A stretch of 64,000 nt of DNA from Pisolithus tinctorius (taxonomy: Eukaryota; Basidiomycota; Agaricomycetes; Boletales; Pisolithaceae). The translations under genes were made by a program, and so were the position numbers. Position 1 is the stretch's first letter. Every line of letters begins with the position of its first letter. The notes below the pieces were generated by a model. That model made no database searches. It was not told where the DNA came from and saw only the letters and a program-made list of their open reading frames with translations. Of the stretch, positions 24,631 through 36,554 are shown piece by piece. The DNA is taken from contig JANFAH010000007.1 in the NCBI GenBank assembly GCA_024663395.1, forward strand, positions 1,302,001 through 1,366,000. Reading direction: 5' to 3'.

Positions 24631-25174
24631 CGTGAAGAAACACTTGATAGATCGATGTCTGTGCCAGTCACCAGATGGGTGACCTTATATCGTCTGCCAT
24701 CGCTGCTCCGATTGGCTGTGTCGATTGTTGGCCTGTTTAGGAAACGGGAGCCTTGGCATTCCCTTGGTATGACTGCCTCAAGCACTGCCCGCGAATGTGG
24801 GTCTAATACATACAACCAAGGCAGAGCTATATGACTCATAGTAGTTGATACAAGCCCCACAATGTGACTGAAGGGATTATTGAGGCCTGGGCCGGACCGG
24901 CGAGGGCAGGTTTAGGGAGCGCCACCCCTGCTGAATCAGCAACGCGGCAAATGCCGAGGTAAAACTCCAAAAGTTTCGTGTCCATCGTCGTCGACACCCG
25001 CGCTCACCGTCTCATCCAGCGTTGTAGCTGAGGCTCAAGTTGTCGGCCTGTACACTTTAGACCCACTCACGCACGCACTTACACGTCCATTTTATTCCCG
25101 TTTGTTTGGTAAATTGCCTACTCATTTCGTTTTTTTCTTCTCAAACTCACCAAGATCTCCTGTAGCTTTCCATA
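24631..25174. other. Divergent promoter, het-C and NTF2/RRM gene
   Basis: Head-to-head spacer. Pyrimidine-rich tracts precede the plus-strand start (for example TTTTTTCTTCTC near 25130), as is common upstream of basidiomycete start codons. No gene is seen. Confidence 0.5.
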
Positions 25175-26760
25175 ATGTCAACAACCCCGCCATCTACAAT
25201 CCATCAGAACGTCGCTCCTTCTGAGGTTGGATGGCAGTTCGTTCCTCAATATTATACGTATGTCAACAAACACCCCAATCGTTTGCATTGTTTCTATACC
25301 AAAACCTCCACCTTCACTCACGGCATGGAGGGAGAGGATGTTAAGCCTTGCTTCGGACAACAGGTATGTCTCTCTAATGTTTACATATCATCATCTATTC
25401 AGATATCAATTATTGTACAGGAAATCCACAACAAGATCACTTCCATCGGTTTCCAAGATTGCAAGGTTTACATCCACTCCGTAGATGCACAATCTTCTGC
25501 AAATGGTGGTATTATTATTCAGGTTATCGGCGAAATGTCCAATCATGGAGACCCGTGGAAGAAATTTGTTCAAACCTTCTTCCTTGCGGAACAACCCAAT
25601 GGCTACTTCGTTCTCAATGATATCTTCCGTTTCCTCAAGGAGGAAACTACCGAAGACGACGCGAGCGAAACCGATGCAACTACACTTGTTGATCAACCGC
25701 CCTCCACACCTGAACAGCCTGCTGCCGAGCCTGCCTTTGTACCTGCCCCTCCGCCAGAGCCAGAGCCAGTCCCGGCCCCAGAGCCCACCGCGGAACCTGT
25801 CCCCTCTCCACCTGTCCCTCTCTCGGAGGAAGAACTTACCACCGTCAACCCTCAGCCTCCTACCCCTCCCCCTGCCGCAGAGACTAAGCTGCCCGAGCCA
25901 AATGGCATCCATTCTGTGGAGCCTGAAGCACAACCTCCTGCAACCTCCCAACAGCCCTCTCCTGCCGCTTCCATTACTGAAATTCCCTCTGAACCTGCAC
26001 AATCTGAACCCATTTCTCCACCTCAGGCGTCACCCGTCCCAGTGACTCAACCAGTCCCGCCTGCCCAACAACCCCAGCCTCACGCACCAGTTCCCGCCAA
26101 GCCCAAGACTTGGGCAAGCCTCGCTGCTGCGGATTCTAAAAGGTGGGGCGCGGCGGTCGCCCAGGAGTCAAAGGGCTTGTCGGAGGCACCTGTATCCTCG
26201 AGTAGCCCTGTGCCAACTCCGCACTCCCCTGCTCCACATGGCCACCGCAGTCAACACCATGGTCCGCGAGAATATGCTGCAGTCGCTGCTGCACAAGCAC
26301 TTACTACTCCTCAATGTTTCGTCAAGGTGCGTCGTCTCAACTAATTAATATCATGTCCCGTTTTCTAATCCTCCTTGAACTTCAATAGGGTGTTGTTGAG
26401 CCTGTGACTCAGAATCAATTGTCCCAAACACTGACACAGCGGTTCGGGCCTGTCAAAGATGTCGAGATTGTCCGCCCAAAGGCTTGTGCCTTCCTTGAAT
26501 TTGTCTCGCTGGACGCTGCCAAGAAAGCCATCATCGCCTCACTACCGCAAGCCCAAGGAGGTGAGGGTGGTATCCGTGTTGATGTTGGTGGAGAAATTGG
26601 GACAGTTCGCATCGTGGTGGAGACTCGTAAAGAACGAGGTGACCGTCCACAGAGCCGTCCCCGGGGCGGTGGTCCCGTGAATGGCGACTCACGCGGTGGA
26701 TTCAGGGGTGGACGTGGGGGAGGTGGACGGGGACGGGGCGGTCCTCCCGTTGGTAAGTAG
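25175..26760 (+). CDS. NTF2 + RRM protein (G3BP-like)
   Basis: RNA-binding protein of the G3BP/Bre5/Nxt3 type, linked in other fungi to stress granules and to Ubp3 deubiquitinase. Exons 25175-25363, 25421-26326, 26389-26760; 488 residues. Residues ~15-140 form an NTF2-like domain (VGWQFVPQYYTYVNKHPN ... FVQTFFLAEQPNGYFVLND). A long Pro/Glu/Ala-rich acidic linker follows, then a short SWA-like patch (KPKTWASLAA). The last exon encodes an RRM core (FGPVKDVEIVRPKACAFLEF) and an RGG-rich tail ending GGPPVGK. Domain order matches the family exactly. The linker is low-complexity DNA, so long spurious frames occur on the other strand. Confidence 0.9.
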
Positions 26761-27862
26761 ACACGCGATGACGTTCGACACCCCTGTGCAGTAGGATTGG
26801 ATAGGAAATGACGGCGAGATGCTAGGCAGGTGTCGTGGGTTGGTGTATGGTATTTGGGCATTGCTACATTTGCCCTCGTTGGCTAACCATCGTTTCATTT
26901 GTTGTATCCTTATCCCCTTCACTCGCCTCTATTTTTACCCTCATCCACTGTCCAATGCTTCCTCAGGTCGGGTACCTCGTACTCATTTCATTTACCAGTA
27001 TTTTTTTGCGCTGTCCTTTTTTTCTCTCTGGTCGTAGCTGCGTGAGGGGTCGAGTAGAGTAAAAGTAATAAAAAAAGCTGACCAAAAATGCAAACATGGT
27101 GATATAGCTGCTGCAGCACTCGACGGTTTTTTTATACATGCTTCTGGCTGACTGCTGAGGAAGGGATCGTACCAGTACATAAAAACTTCCACATATGCTG
27201 GAGATGTCTGACCATTTCACACATGATGATCAGTGAAAACAGCTTCACGTTCATCACCAACAATTTCATGGCAACCTGTGCGTATGATCGTGGCATAGAC
27301 CTAGCCACGTTGTGCACAAAAAAAAAGTTACTGCCTGCTGGTGGTTAATTGAAATACCGGGTGGCGAGGCGAACATCGGTACTTGGCAACAGGTTTTCTG
27401 GGCTCAACGGCGTAAGTCCACGCCTTACAGGGTGAGCAATATCTGTGAAGTCTTGCCCCCACGGTGTGTGACCTTTACTGACGATGTGTAAAGTGCGTCC
27501 CTCCCTGGACCACCCACCTTCGATCTAATGCTTCCCAGCGGTACGAAAATCGAGGAATATCGGCCGTTATCTGGGCCATAAACCTTAGATGCTCAGCGCA
27601 ATTCAACACTGCATCCTGGGCTTAGCGAACCTGCTGTAAATTTATAGTCCGTGACAATTATGCTTCATGCCAGAATAATACGGGATTCTCCTAACACCGG
27701 CGGAGGGAGTTCAAGAACGTAAGTTATTAAATCACCGGTTTCCCTCTGGGCTTGACTGTGAATTCAGGTCTGAACGGAGCCATTCGAGAAGTCGTATACA
27801 ACGCGAGTGTGTCCATGTATGAGCAGACTAAGCCAAGACAGCTAGTTATCAGTTTGCATACG
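26761..27862. other. Convergent intergenic region, 1.1 kb
   Basis: The 3' flanks of the NTF2/RRM gene and MTG1. It has T-rich and A-rich tracts (about 26990-27140, A9 near 27318). No coding gene or structured RNA is recognised. Confidence 0.5.
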
Positions 27863-29723
27863 TTAGAAGCCTTTCTTCCGCGCCATAAATTTGGCCTTGG
27901 ATTTAGCGGCTCGCCGGGCCAGCTTCTCTTCCCAAGTCCGCTTCTTTTCCTGGGTCTGGCTAACCGTACCGCCTTGACGTTCATATTCCTGTGTACGCTC
28001 CACAAACTCGTCAATGCATTCTCCCATCCTATGCTCTAAAATCGACGCCGCAACATCGGGGACGAAGTCGCCTTTCTCGACCGACCATTCCAGGTCAAAC
28101 CCCCACCCCCGACGGACAACTGAGCCGCGACCTGGTTGGGGCTGCTGTCCCTGTGACCCAGTGATTGGAACGGCAGAAGGCAGCGCGTGCGGCGCTGCGG
28201 CAGAGAAGAGACCACCTTCTCTTCTCCACCATTCTACAAACCATTTTGCGGCTCTCGTCGTGTCGCACTCACCCCCGCGAAGTAGCATGCCCAATCTACG
28301 GGCTAGCTGCTCTAAAAATGTAGAGACACTAGGCGTCGGGGCAGTGCCTGGCGGAAGAATTTTGAGGTATGCAGGAGCTGAAAAAATAAAATAAAATAAA
28401 GACCAAAATACACAAGGGGAGATCACAATTACTCACAGACAGGATGTAGGATGTTCAGCCTGTATAACAGGTAGGCCACAAGTGCCTCCACGTCGTATAA
28501 ACCCTCTTTGATACCGGCTGTTATGAGGTTAACATGTAATTCAGTCAAGCAGTTAGAGGATGCAGACTCGCCGATTAAAGCAAGCTTTACTCCCCGTTCT
28601 GCGCCTTCGTCCCCTCTCCCAAGGAAGGGAAGCATCACACCCGGCGTGTCAAAAGAGTAGACAAGTGGGTCCTCGGACAATTTGAGACGGTTTGACAAAG
28701 CACGCGTATGACCGGGTTGAGCGGACGTCTGCAAAGCCTTCGGCGTCCCTGTGCAAAAATAGAAATGCCATCGAATACAATAGCTGACAGGACCGGAGCA
28801 TACGTACGACCCGCAATGCCAAAATCTCGAAGTGAGTTCAATAATGTCGACTTGCCAACATTGGGCATGCCAACCACCAAGACATTTGTTTCTGTCGCAT
28901 GGGGGTTTCTTTTTGCTATATCTAGCAAATTACCAAAAAAAAAATTGAGCCAGTTGTACAAGGAATAAGATCAGAAGAAAATATAACATACTTACGAGCA
29001 AGGCGCTGAGAGATTTGATATCCTCACGTCGATTACAAGATGCAAAGTGAATTATTTGTTCAGGAAAACGGGAAGCCATGGCTCTCCGGAAAGGCTGTTT
29101 CGCAAATAATCGCTAAGCCTTGGCAACTAAGGCGGTATGAGACATACCTCCATTCCCCACTCAGGTACCAAGTCGCGTTTATTTAAAACAATAATACGCT
29201 CGCATGTCATGCCGCCATAGCCCGATACGGGCGATGGTTCCACAGCCGCACCGCGGAGGGGCTGTGACGAGTAAGTCACCTTTCCTCGTTCCGCTCTCCA
29301 CTTTCTTATCGCGCCTATTTGTGAAAAGAAGGTTAGAACTGATGGGAGCCAAAAAAGTGGTAACGGCGCAGTACGCTTCCCAAATAGAATATCGCGCACA
29401 GCAAGGAAGCTGTTCTGCCATCTGTTTACCACACTGTCAAAGGAAACTAGTACGTGAGTGGATGAAGTCTCCACGTGCCATCAGATGCAAAAATATTATT
29501 GTCCCATGAAAAACGCAAGTCGCAGCACCACCGTATGCTCAGAATGTCACTCACCCTCAAAGTTGTGATTAATACTGGTCAGTGGAAGTCTGGAATCTCT
29601 AAGTTCGAGGACGATATCAGTGCGCGATAACAGCGCTGGTAGCTGTTTGGTGAATCTGTTCATATGTCCAGGGAACCATGATGGCGGGGATGGAAGGGGA
29701 GGGAAGGGAATAGAAAGAAGCAT
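27863..29723 (-). CDS. MTG1: Mitochondrial GTPase 1 (YlqF/MTG1 family)
   Basis: Circularly permuted GTPase acting in assembly of the mitochondrial large ribosomal subunit. Exons (minus): 29723-29555, 29314-29148, 29094-28992, 28921-28808, 28748-28572, 28517-28437, 28377-27863; 441 residues, every phase consistent. Motif order is permuted as expected: WFPGHM near the start, G4 NKRD (IVLNKRDLVPEWG), G5-like FASCNRR, then G1 GMPNVGKSTLLN and G3 DTPGV. The C-terminal ~170 residues are basic and end in a Lys/Arg-rich stretch. The intron 28518-28571 has no usable GT donor and needs G|GCGAGT. The first intron is unusually long for this window (240 bp). The start is the ATG giving MLLSIPFPPLPS, a plausible but weak mitochondrial leader. 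Confidence 0.88.
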
Positions 29724-30506
29724 AGTTGATGATCGAGATGAAACAAGGGGTGATCCGAGGCTATCCTATTGGGGTGCTGGGTACGAGGAAATACGCCAAA
29801 ACCGAGGCAAGGTAACCCTGAGTCGCAAGGAGGTCCAGCTTTCCTCTAGTCACGCTTTCAAGTACACCTGACTGCAGCCGGAAGCTGTTAGAAGTCCGGT
29901 CACAGTTTATAAAAGGCTTGCGACTCTGCCGGCGCCCGCTTTTGTGATTGTATTGATTCGAGAAGAACATCGAAACGTTGCCCGAGTTCGTTGGCAGCCA
30001 TTGAATTGTTTGGCGCTGTTACTTCTACACGAATGACCACAGGCTTTAAATTACGGAAGCACAACTTATATCACGGATAGACTACGGCGGTAGAATACTT
30101 CCTGAGCGAATGGGTGGGTACTTAGACATGCTAACGGCTATCCGTTTTCTACTCTGTAATTCGAGGTGTCAAGGAATACTTGTAGCAAGAGAAATGGATA
30201 AGTAACAGCGAGACTGGAGACAACATCGACAACAGCACACTTGAAGAACCGAAAAAATAAACGAATATGGACTGGTAATGGGGGTGATTGGTATGATTGA
30301 TCCTTATATGGGGAGTGATATGGTAGTTGAATAACGAGCCGTGTTGTGTTGCAATCCTACAATGCATTGTTGCAGGTGGGGCCCTGGGGAGATGATAGGG
30401 ACGAGGTAGACAACGACAGATGGATCAGTGGAGTAGCTGTACAGGTAATGACGCATTTTTCAGATTTTTCGAACCGATAGATCTCGAAATGATGGTCACT
30501 CACAGC
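29724..30506. other. Intergenic region with a broken minus-strand frame
   Basis: Upstream of MTG1 and downstream of the conserved gene at 30507. On the minus strand from 30003 an ATG opens a 35-codon frame (MAANELGQRFDVLLESIQSQ...) that stops, while an overlapping frame continues for about 50 codons to 29761. They could be one small protein with a frameshift, or chance. Not called as a gene. Confidence 0.35.
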
Positions 30507-31271
30507 TCACACCCAGGTCTCCTTGCCAACGCCGATAGCATCGAAGCTCTTCCCGCTGCGAGTGCGTCTCTCGTGGAGAACGGGGACAATATCAAGGTTG
30601 ATAAGCTTCTCCGATGGAGGTGGCGAGCCCTCTACCCATCCTTTCCACCCTTTCCTGACTGCAACTCTCCTCTTTCTTGGAGGGGGATGTGATGGCGGTG
30701 AGGTAGCAACAATTGCCTCATCGATAGGGCCATCGTCGCAGGGAGTTCGCGGTCGCTTCGAGGATGTGCGAGACGTGACTGAAGAACTAGATGGTCCAGG
30801 CGTGGAGCGGGGAGATGAAGCCATGGGTGGTGGGGTGACCGACACGGAACGCTGATTGGTGGCAATATTAATTGTTGGACGTTGACTGGATCCCCTGGCA
30901 CGCCAGAAGGACGATGGCTGGGCTGACTGTGCACTGATAGCTTGGGCAGAAGCGGGGGGTGGCAGATGGGATGTACTGGGAGGGTCGGCGCTGGGTCGCT
31001 CGTCTGCTGTAGCCAGGGCGGCTCGTTTCTTCTCCCTCTCGCGCTCCCGCCTTTCCCTGTCCTTCTCCTTCTCCTTTTCTCTCCTCCTGCTCCTGCGCAT
31101 CTCCTCGTCCTTCTCCACTTCCTTGTACGGACCTACGCCATTGAGTAAGCTGGTCAGGACATCTCGTGGTGGACGTAGATCAAAATTGCCGGCGAGTACG
31201 TCTGTCGCTGTTCGACGGCGCTGTTTGAATGGGTGGTATGCGAATGCATGTGTGGGCATGACGAGGGACAT
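30507..31271 (-). CDS. Conserved basidiomycete hypothetical, basic/charged
   Basis: No known domain is recognised. Single open frame of 254 codons; I chose the ATG at 31271 (MSLVMPTHAFAYHPF), although the frame is open further upstream. Residues ~55-90 are an extreme Arg/Glu/Lys run (RRREKEKEKDRERRERERE), a likely single helix. A Ser/Thr/Pro-rich disordered part follows, and then a C-terminal block, RKGWKGWVEGSPPPSEKL...VLHERRTRSGKSFDAIG, that looks conserved rather than random. The frame ends at a TGA just inside a possible donor (GTGTGA at about 30509). An alternative spliced end would jump to the AG near 30425 and stop within four codons. A nuclear role is likely from composition only. Confidence 0.6.
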   Translation of the reverse strand: MSLVMPTHAFAYHPFKQRRRTATDVLAGNFDLRPPRDVLTSLLNGVGPYKEVEKDEEMRRSRRREKEKEKDRERREREREKKRAALATADERPSADPPSTSHLPPPASAQAISAQSAQPSSFWRARGSSQRPTINIATNQRSVSVTPPPMASSPRSTPGPSSSSVTSRTSSKRPRTPCDDGPIDEAIVATSPPSHPPPRKRRVAVRKGWKGWVEGSPPPSEKLINLDIVPVLHERRTRSGKSFDAIGVGKETWV

Positions 31272-32292
31272 TGTGGATGAGGGGGTGGGTGGGCACACTG
31301 GAGTCGTGTCTCTTATGGCTTGCGTCCTTACGGCACCGGGATAAGCAATCACAAACAAAAAGTCTGTTGACTGCTATGTAATCCGCTTTCGGAAGTGCTC
31401 CGACTGGCCTGCTGTGCAACATGCTGCCACTGTGAATGTGGCTTTGCAGATACGATATTTATACATGTTCAGTGGCACGAACCCTCCCCAGTACGAGTGG
31501 CTCAATGCTGCACAGCATGGCGCAGTCGTGGGTCTAGCCAACCATTTCTATTTGACCCTGGAGGGTTTAGGAACATTCCACAAACCGCCCGCCTTGTGTC
31601 CAAACCAGGCCGATGAAAGATCTAAATCAAATGAATGTGACAAAAGTCCCCGTGAATGAATGGGGACACATCCCTAAGTTACGGTCCTTCTTTTGGTGCT
31701 TGGCCAGATGGCGGCACAACGTGGAAAATACCTGCCACTTGCTGTGTATTTACTATTTCGTGTCAAGCATTCCAGACCCTCTGGAGGTTCCCTCCCTTCT
31801 TTCCATCCGAAGCCTTCCGAACGTTAGTTAATGGTCCCATCGAACAATTTCTTGGCTGCTAAATTTCCTTGCCAACAGGCGCCATCCCGGCGTTACGGCG
31901 GATAAAATGGTAGTGGGCACTCGACGTTCCTTGTCGCGCCCCCATCTTTACGAGAACAAAAAGCATCCGCTTCCACCACACATATCGTGCCCATCACTGA
32001 TCAAGCAAGGGAATTACAAAAGAGCCACCTGCCCCATGGGCGCTCCCCCACCCGTGTCAGTTGCTTATCAGTGAGGTACTTCGGGAAATCCCCGAAAAAT
32101 GTAACAGGCAACGAGCCCACCATGCCGAGTTTGCAATAGTACTATTGTTGTGCCCCAAATCACAACGTTTGCGGTGAAATCGGAATTCCGGCTTCCTAAC
32201 TGAGGCTCTGGAGCGGAGTAGTGAATAAACGCGGTTGTAAACGCGGCCCGCCCGTGACAGTGAGGTCCGCAACCGGCGCCCATACCGCCGAT

Positions 32293-32318
32293 CCCTCCCT
32301 GCGCCACCTCAGGGAGGG
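32293..32318. repeat. GC-rich hairpin, 9-bp stem
   Basis: CCCTCCCTG at 32293-32301 pairs perfectly with CAGGGAGGG at 32310-32318 around an 8-nt loop. It is inside the gene-poor region, with no adjacent gene to make it a clear terminator. Confidence 0.6.
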
Positions 32319-33452
32319 GGCGGGGAATGTAGATGTGCACCAGAGTATGAACGTTGAGCTAATCATTTTGGTCAGACCCACTGAGCAACTGAATGAACCA
32401 AAATCATTGGAAATGTTACACGACCCATCAGGGAGAGTATGCCAAATTTCACAGGGCGACAAGCAACTGCGGGACTCCGTTTTCCTCTTTGCATAATAGC
32501 TCCGCCCGGTGGTGGAAATGATTGCGGATCGGCGGTGATTTCTGACGGCATGTAGAACGGGGATCCTGTGATTTGACAGACTTTACTCTTACAGAACTCT
32601 CTCTTCGGCGGGCATACTTAATCGGTTCAGGACAACTGTGCGCTGGAGTTCTTTGGGCGCTTGAGACGTAACTCCCCCCGACAAGCCAACGAAAGAACCT
32701 AAAAATAGAACATGTCACTTGGAAGGATTCATTATACACACATAGTCCATTGATCCTTCCCCCTAACTAGGGTGATTCGGCCTTGCTGCTTGAAGTATCG
32801 GACAATAGGTGTCAGACAGGGGCGCACGTCCAGTTGGCTGTGCTTGTATTCGTCCCTTTTTTTTCTCTCTTTTTTTTTTTGGTAAAAAAAGACGAACCAT
32901 GTGGTCTCTCGTCGTGGTGGATATTTAACCTAGAACCCGCGGACATAATCACCCGTCAAAGAATTTCTTGGAGGAGCCCAGCGCGGACAGAAATAAGTTA
33001 TAGAAAAACGCCACAGCTTACCGGTGCAAGGATTTTTTTTTCACGATAAAAAGGCTAGAAACCCAGCAAACTGGTACGATGGAGCCTTTGGTCACTGGAT
33101 TGCGAAAAAAAAAAAATCATTGAGGCCTCTCTAGGACACGGTGACAACCGCGTACTCGCCTGAAGGAGTTCAATGCGGTGATACTGCACCATGTCCCCCT
33201 GACATACACTAGCCTGCCTGGTCTAAAGCAGATCCCTATTTGAGGAAAAACGATTATCTATTTACCTTTCAATTTGGGTCAAGTGGGTTTTGACTTGACA
33301 CAGACCCGCAGACACCTTGACGTCTAGAGTGTCATGATCGCAGCTACAGCTGTGCCAACCGCAGCTTGCTTCCGGATTGACCTACAGTGGTACTGTCGCA
33401 AAGGAAGGCAGGGTGGAACGGTGGTAGTTATAATACACATCGAAAAGAAAAG

Positions 33453-33457
33453 AAAAA
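33453..33457 (-). terminator. Pol III T-run after tRNA-Thr
   Basis: On the minus strand a run of five T residues follows the tRNA 3' end by about 5 nt, with further T4 and T3 runs behind it. This is a normal RNA polymerase III stop. Confidence 0.7.
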
Positions 33458-33462
33458 GAAAT

Positions 33463-33534
33463 TCCCATTAGCCGACTCGAACGACTGACCTCGTCATTAC
33501 TAGTGACGCGCTCTACCAACTGAGCTAAACGGGA
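33463..33534 (-). tRNA. tRNA-Thr (AGT anticodon), intronless
   Basis: A 72-nt cloverleaf on the minus strand. The acceptor stem pairs TCCCGTT with AATGGGA (one G-T pair); the D arm is GCTC/GAGC around AGTTGGTA; the anticodon stem is CGTCA/TGACG with loop CTAGTAA, giving anticodon AGT (inosine at 34, reads ACN threonine). The variable loop has 5 nt, and the T arm is AGTCG/CGGCT around TTCGAGT. The A-box and B-box lie inside these arms. No intron is present. Confidence 0.95.
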
Positions 33535-33749
33535 CGCGACAGCCAAGTCTCGCTCGGCAATATTGACTCGATTTGATAGCATCCAATAAATCCAATAAAG
33601 TCAGTTTACAGATTTTGTGTTCTTGGACTGTTCTCTTCACTCCACCACACGTCAAAGCGGTGTTCCCTGGCCGTGCGGCATTCATATAAAAGCCTCATGG
33701 CAGGCCAATTAGCAGGTTACCCTTTTCTCAGTTCCTGCGTATCGGTACT

Positions 33750-35199
33750 ATGCGCGAGCGGGTCAGATTTTTTTCAAAGAAATCCGGTCATAAGTATGAC
33801 AAGGATCCCGCCACCGTTTGTTCTACTGCTGTCAACTCCGGAATACGTAGTATCAGCGCTCGCCTGGCTTCCAGGATGAGTGAGTTGCCAAGCGATGCAT
33901 GTGCACCTTTGTCGATTTAACTATTCTATTCTTAGGTGTTGAGGCCATTATCAGGGCGATACGACGTCGCGGGATAGTGCACAGGCTATACCTTGGAAAC
34001 AGTTCCTTAGGCGATTCCGGATGTGTGCGATTGTTCGATTTTTTGAATTCTCCGGCTGGTCGTCCGTGTCGGGAGAGTTTAACAGAACTCTTCCTTACTC
34101 AGAACGACATCGGACCTAAAGGGCTACTTGCCATAGCTGAATTTCTGAGAAACAACGTCGTTTTGAGAGAGTTGTGTTTGTCAGGAGTAGGTCATTAGGT
34201 TTCTTTCATTCACCCATGGATCTTACGAAGTCTATTTATTAGAACCCTCTGACCAGGAATGCTGACGTTATCAGAGAGTTCGTCACATCTCTCAATTCGT
34301 CTCGCCTATGTACCTTGCAGTTGCTCCACAGTAGTTCCTTGTCGGATCCTTTCGTACAGGCGTTCCTCCCAAGGCTGACTACGCCGTATCTGCGACAATT
34401 GGATATGTCAGCCACCAACATGACGCGAGCCGCCGTACCTATCATTGTTGACTACGTCAAATCGCCTCGATGCCGCCTTGAACGTTTACAGTGCAACGCG
34501 AATAGCTTGTCATTGCCCGGAGCTCGCTCTATTATCGATGCCATCGAGAAATTCAACTACACTCTAGGGAAAGTGAACGTCGATGACCAGCACATGGACG
34601 AGGACGGTGGTGATGCGGAGGAGAGGGCTATTGCTTGGCAAGAAAGCTGGCGTATCCTTTCCAGCGCTACTCATCGCAATTCGGTGTCCAAAATGACGGT
34701 AAAAATGCAGGCTATAATGCTTTTGCGTTATTGCCGCACCCTTTATCTGCGTTCAGGACAGCGAGCAGGTCTAAATCCACTACAATCCGTCTTGGGTCCG
34801 AGCTCCAAGGTCCCCCGCCGCCAGAAGCCTTGCCTATTTTTCAAATTGCCTCTTGAAATACAACTGGAGATCTTCGCGTCCCTTGCACCAGCCCTTTCTT
34901 ATCAGCAGCTCATACGCGTTGTTCGTTACGCAACTGACATCAGGACCCTACCATGCGTCAGTCACGGGCCTATGGTAAAACACGGTAGCGGTAAAAGTAA
35001 AACCATCATTGCCCGAGACCCGGTCTCAGCCACTGAACGGAGACCATTGGAAGGGTCCTGGAGACCGCCAGGCTGGTGGGAGTGTCAATGTACCTCCTTT
35101 GAACGAGCGTATTGCAATGCTCTACGTAGATGGAGGAGAGAAAGAAGAGACATATGGCTGACGGAGGTTGGTTGCGACACCTGGGAAGGCGGAGATTAA
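33750..35199 (+). CDS. RNI-like leucine-rich repeat protein
   Basis: A 445-residue cytosolic or nuclear LRR protein. Exons 33750-33879, 33936-34186, 34243-35199, all GT-AG with matching phases. The start MRERVRFFSKKSG is the first ATG of the frame that joins exon 2. Ribonuclease-inhibitor-type repeats are visible: VHRLYLGNSSLGDSGCVRL, LTELFLTQNDIGPKGLLAI, LRELCLSGNPL, LRQLDMSATNM, LERLQCNANSL. After a linker, residues ~330-380 (FFKLPLEIQLEIFASLAPAL...VVRYATDIRTLP) resemble a C-terminal F-box-like helix pair, an unusual order that nevertheless recurs in basidiomycete RNI proteins. The tail is rich in Arg and Trp. A possible SCF adaptor; partner unknown. Confidence 0.75.
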
Positions 35200-35983
35200 C
35201 ACTGATGACGTCTGAAACGAACGGACAAACGGACACTATTCGAGGACATTTCTCTTCATATTTTCTTGTCTCACACCCACCGACAGTTAATGATAATGCA
35301 TGTTAGCTAGTATGTCGTGGCTCCCGGAGGTGTACTTCAGTGTTTGCTGTTGTCCGGTTATACAGTAGCATTGAATGTTTTTTCATCCGTAATGTACGAA
35401 CCCTTGAATGTTGGATAAGTGGAAAAATTTGCATCGGCCACCGCGGAGGTCCACAGAAGACAGGGGAGAAAGCTCTAAGCGTAGAACCCGTCAAAGCCCA
35501 CTACGTGCTATGCATTATGACCAGGGCTCGTAGAGCTTCTGTTTCCACAAGACACCTCCTACGTCATTGCCTGTCACTCGGAGCCATTGAATCGATACCT
35601 TCACAGTAGCGAAGCTATTTAGTTGCATCTCAACTACCACAATTGAATCTGAGTGATGCTGTGCTTGGGGCAGCGGCGCCAATTGAGAAAGCGATGTTCA
35701 TCTACACGCGGCAAGGAAACCAGTCTTGCCAACATCAATCAACCAGGTGAAGTTTCCATCAGTAGTAAATTAGTTTGGAATGCTTGGATGCGGAAAGAGA
35801 TGAACAATCTGGCGCATGTAGTTGTTTCTCTAGTTGGTCGGTAGCTATATCTTACAACCCGCTCACCTACTTAGGTATCGAGGTATCGGCGTGAGCCAGA
35901 TAAACATGACCCTTGGGCAGGAAACCATCAACGTGGCCTCCCCTCCACCATACTGAATGCCCAACTATACACAACACATTACC
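35200..35983. other. Convergent intergenic region
   Basis: Lies between the LRR gene and the minus-strand gene ending at 35984. A few open frames of 60-90 codons have no features. No gene is supported. Confidence 0.5.
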
Positions 35984-36554
35984 TTATGTGCGCCCTTGAA
36001 CACTCGAAGGTCCTACAACGACGCTATTAAACCCCAACTTCTTAGCCCACTTCCTAAGCCAGCTCACACCCTCCCCTTCTGCGGGATAGGGAGATGGTGA
36101 CTTCCCACGGAATTTATCTTTTGCCAAGTTGATGAATGGCCTGTAGTATGTGCCGATAACACCCCTGCAACGTGACAGATCAAGAGGGTCCTCATCATAT
36201 GACTTCAAATACGACTGACCAAAGCATCCCCTGTAACAAAGGAATCACGACTTGATCTCGAAACGTAATATAGGCGAGGTTTCGCCAGTCGATGCTGGTG
36301 ACTTGTTGCGAAGCAGTGATAAGAGGCGCAACATGAGTGACTTCAGCATATTGCCCGTCCTCGCTGGTTGGAGCAGGCAGTTGTGGTTCGATGTGAAGAC
36401 AGCTCCGTATCCGGCTAAGATAGACCTGCTCGAAGCGCAAGTCTGGTATGGGAAGTCGTTTCCGTAGTCTCGAGTCTCCCTGGTGATGGTTTTGGGAACG
36501 GAATAGATAGTCTACACGGAGGTCGTCGTGCGACTCGGCGAATGGACCAGACAT
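35984..36554 (-). CDS. Small membrane protein, possibly Atg43/DUF1770-like
   Basis: A 171-residue protein in two exons, 36554-36220 and 36164-35984, joined by a 55-bp GT-AG intron whose phase fits. The N-terminal half is polar and acidic. LPIPDLRFEQVYLSRI is a conserved-looking core, and the block TFRDQVVIPLLQGMLWGVIGTYYRPFI, made only after splicing, is a probable membrane segment with flanking charges. The C-terminus ends WLRKWAKKLGFNS... The DLRFEQ-YL-x-x-I plus RDQV-x-x-PLLQG pattern reminds me of the fungal DUF1770/Atg43 family (mitophagy receptors on the outer mitochondrial membrane). That assignment is from memory and only tentative. Confidence 0.6.

Larger units (their letters stand above)
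31272..33462. other. Gene-poor 2.2 kb region
   Basis: The largest apparently gene-free stretch in the window. Open frames are under 100 codons and lack recognisable features. It has homopolymer runs (T10 with T8 near 32858-32880, T9 near 33035, A13 near 33104) and one strong hairpin, listed separately. It ends in a tRNA gene. Confidence 0.5.

Noticed and set aside
25406..26045. Long open frames on both strands over the NTF2/RRM linker
   Set aside because: They are reading-frame shadows of Pro/Ala/Glu low-complexity coding sequence in the real gene.
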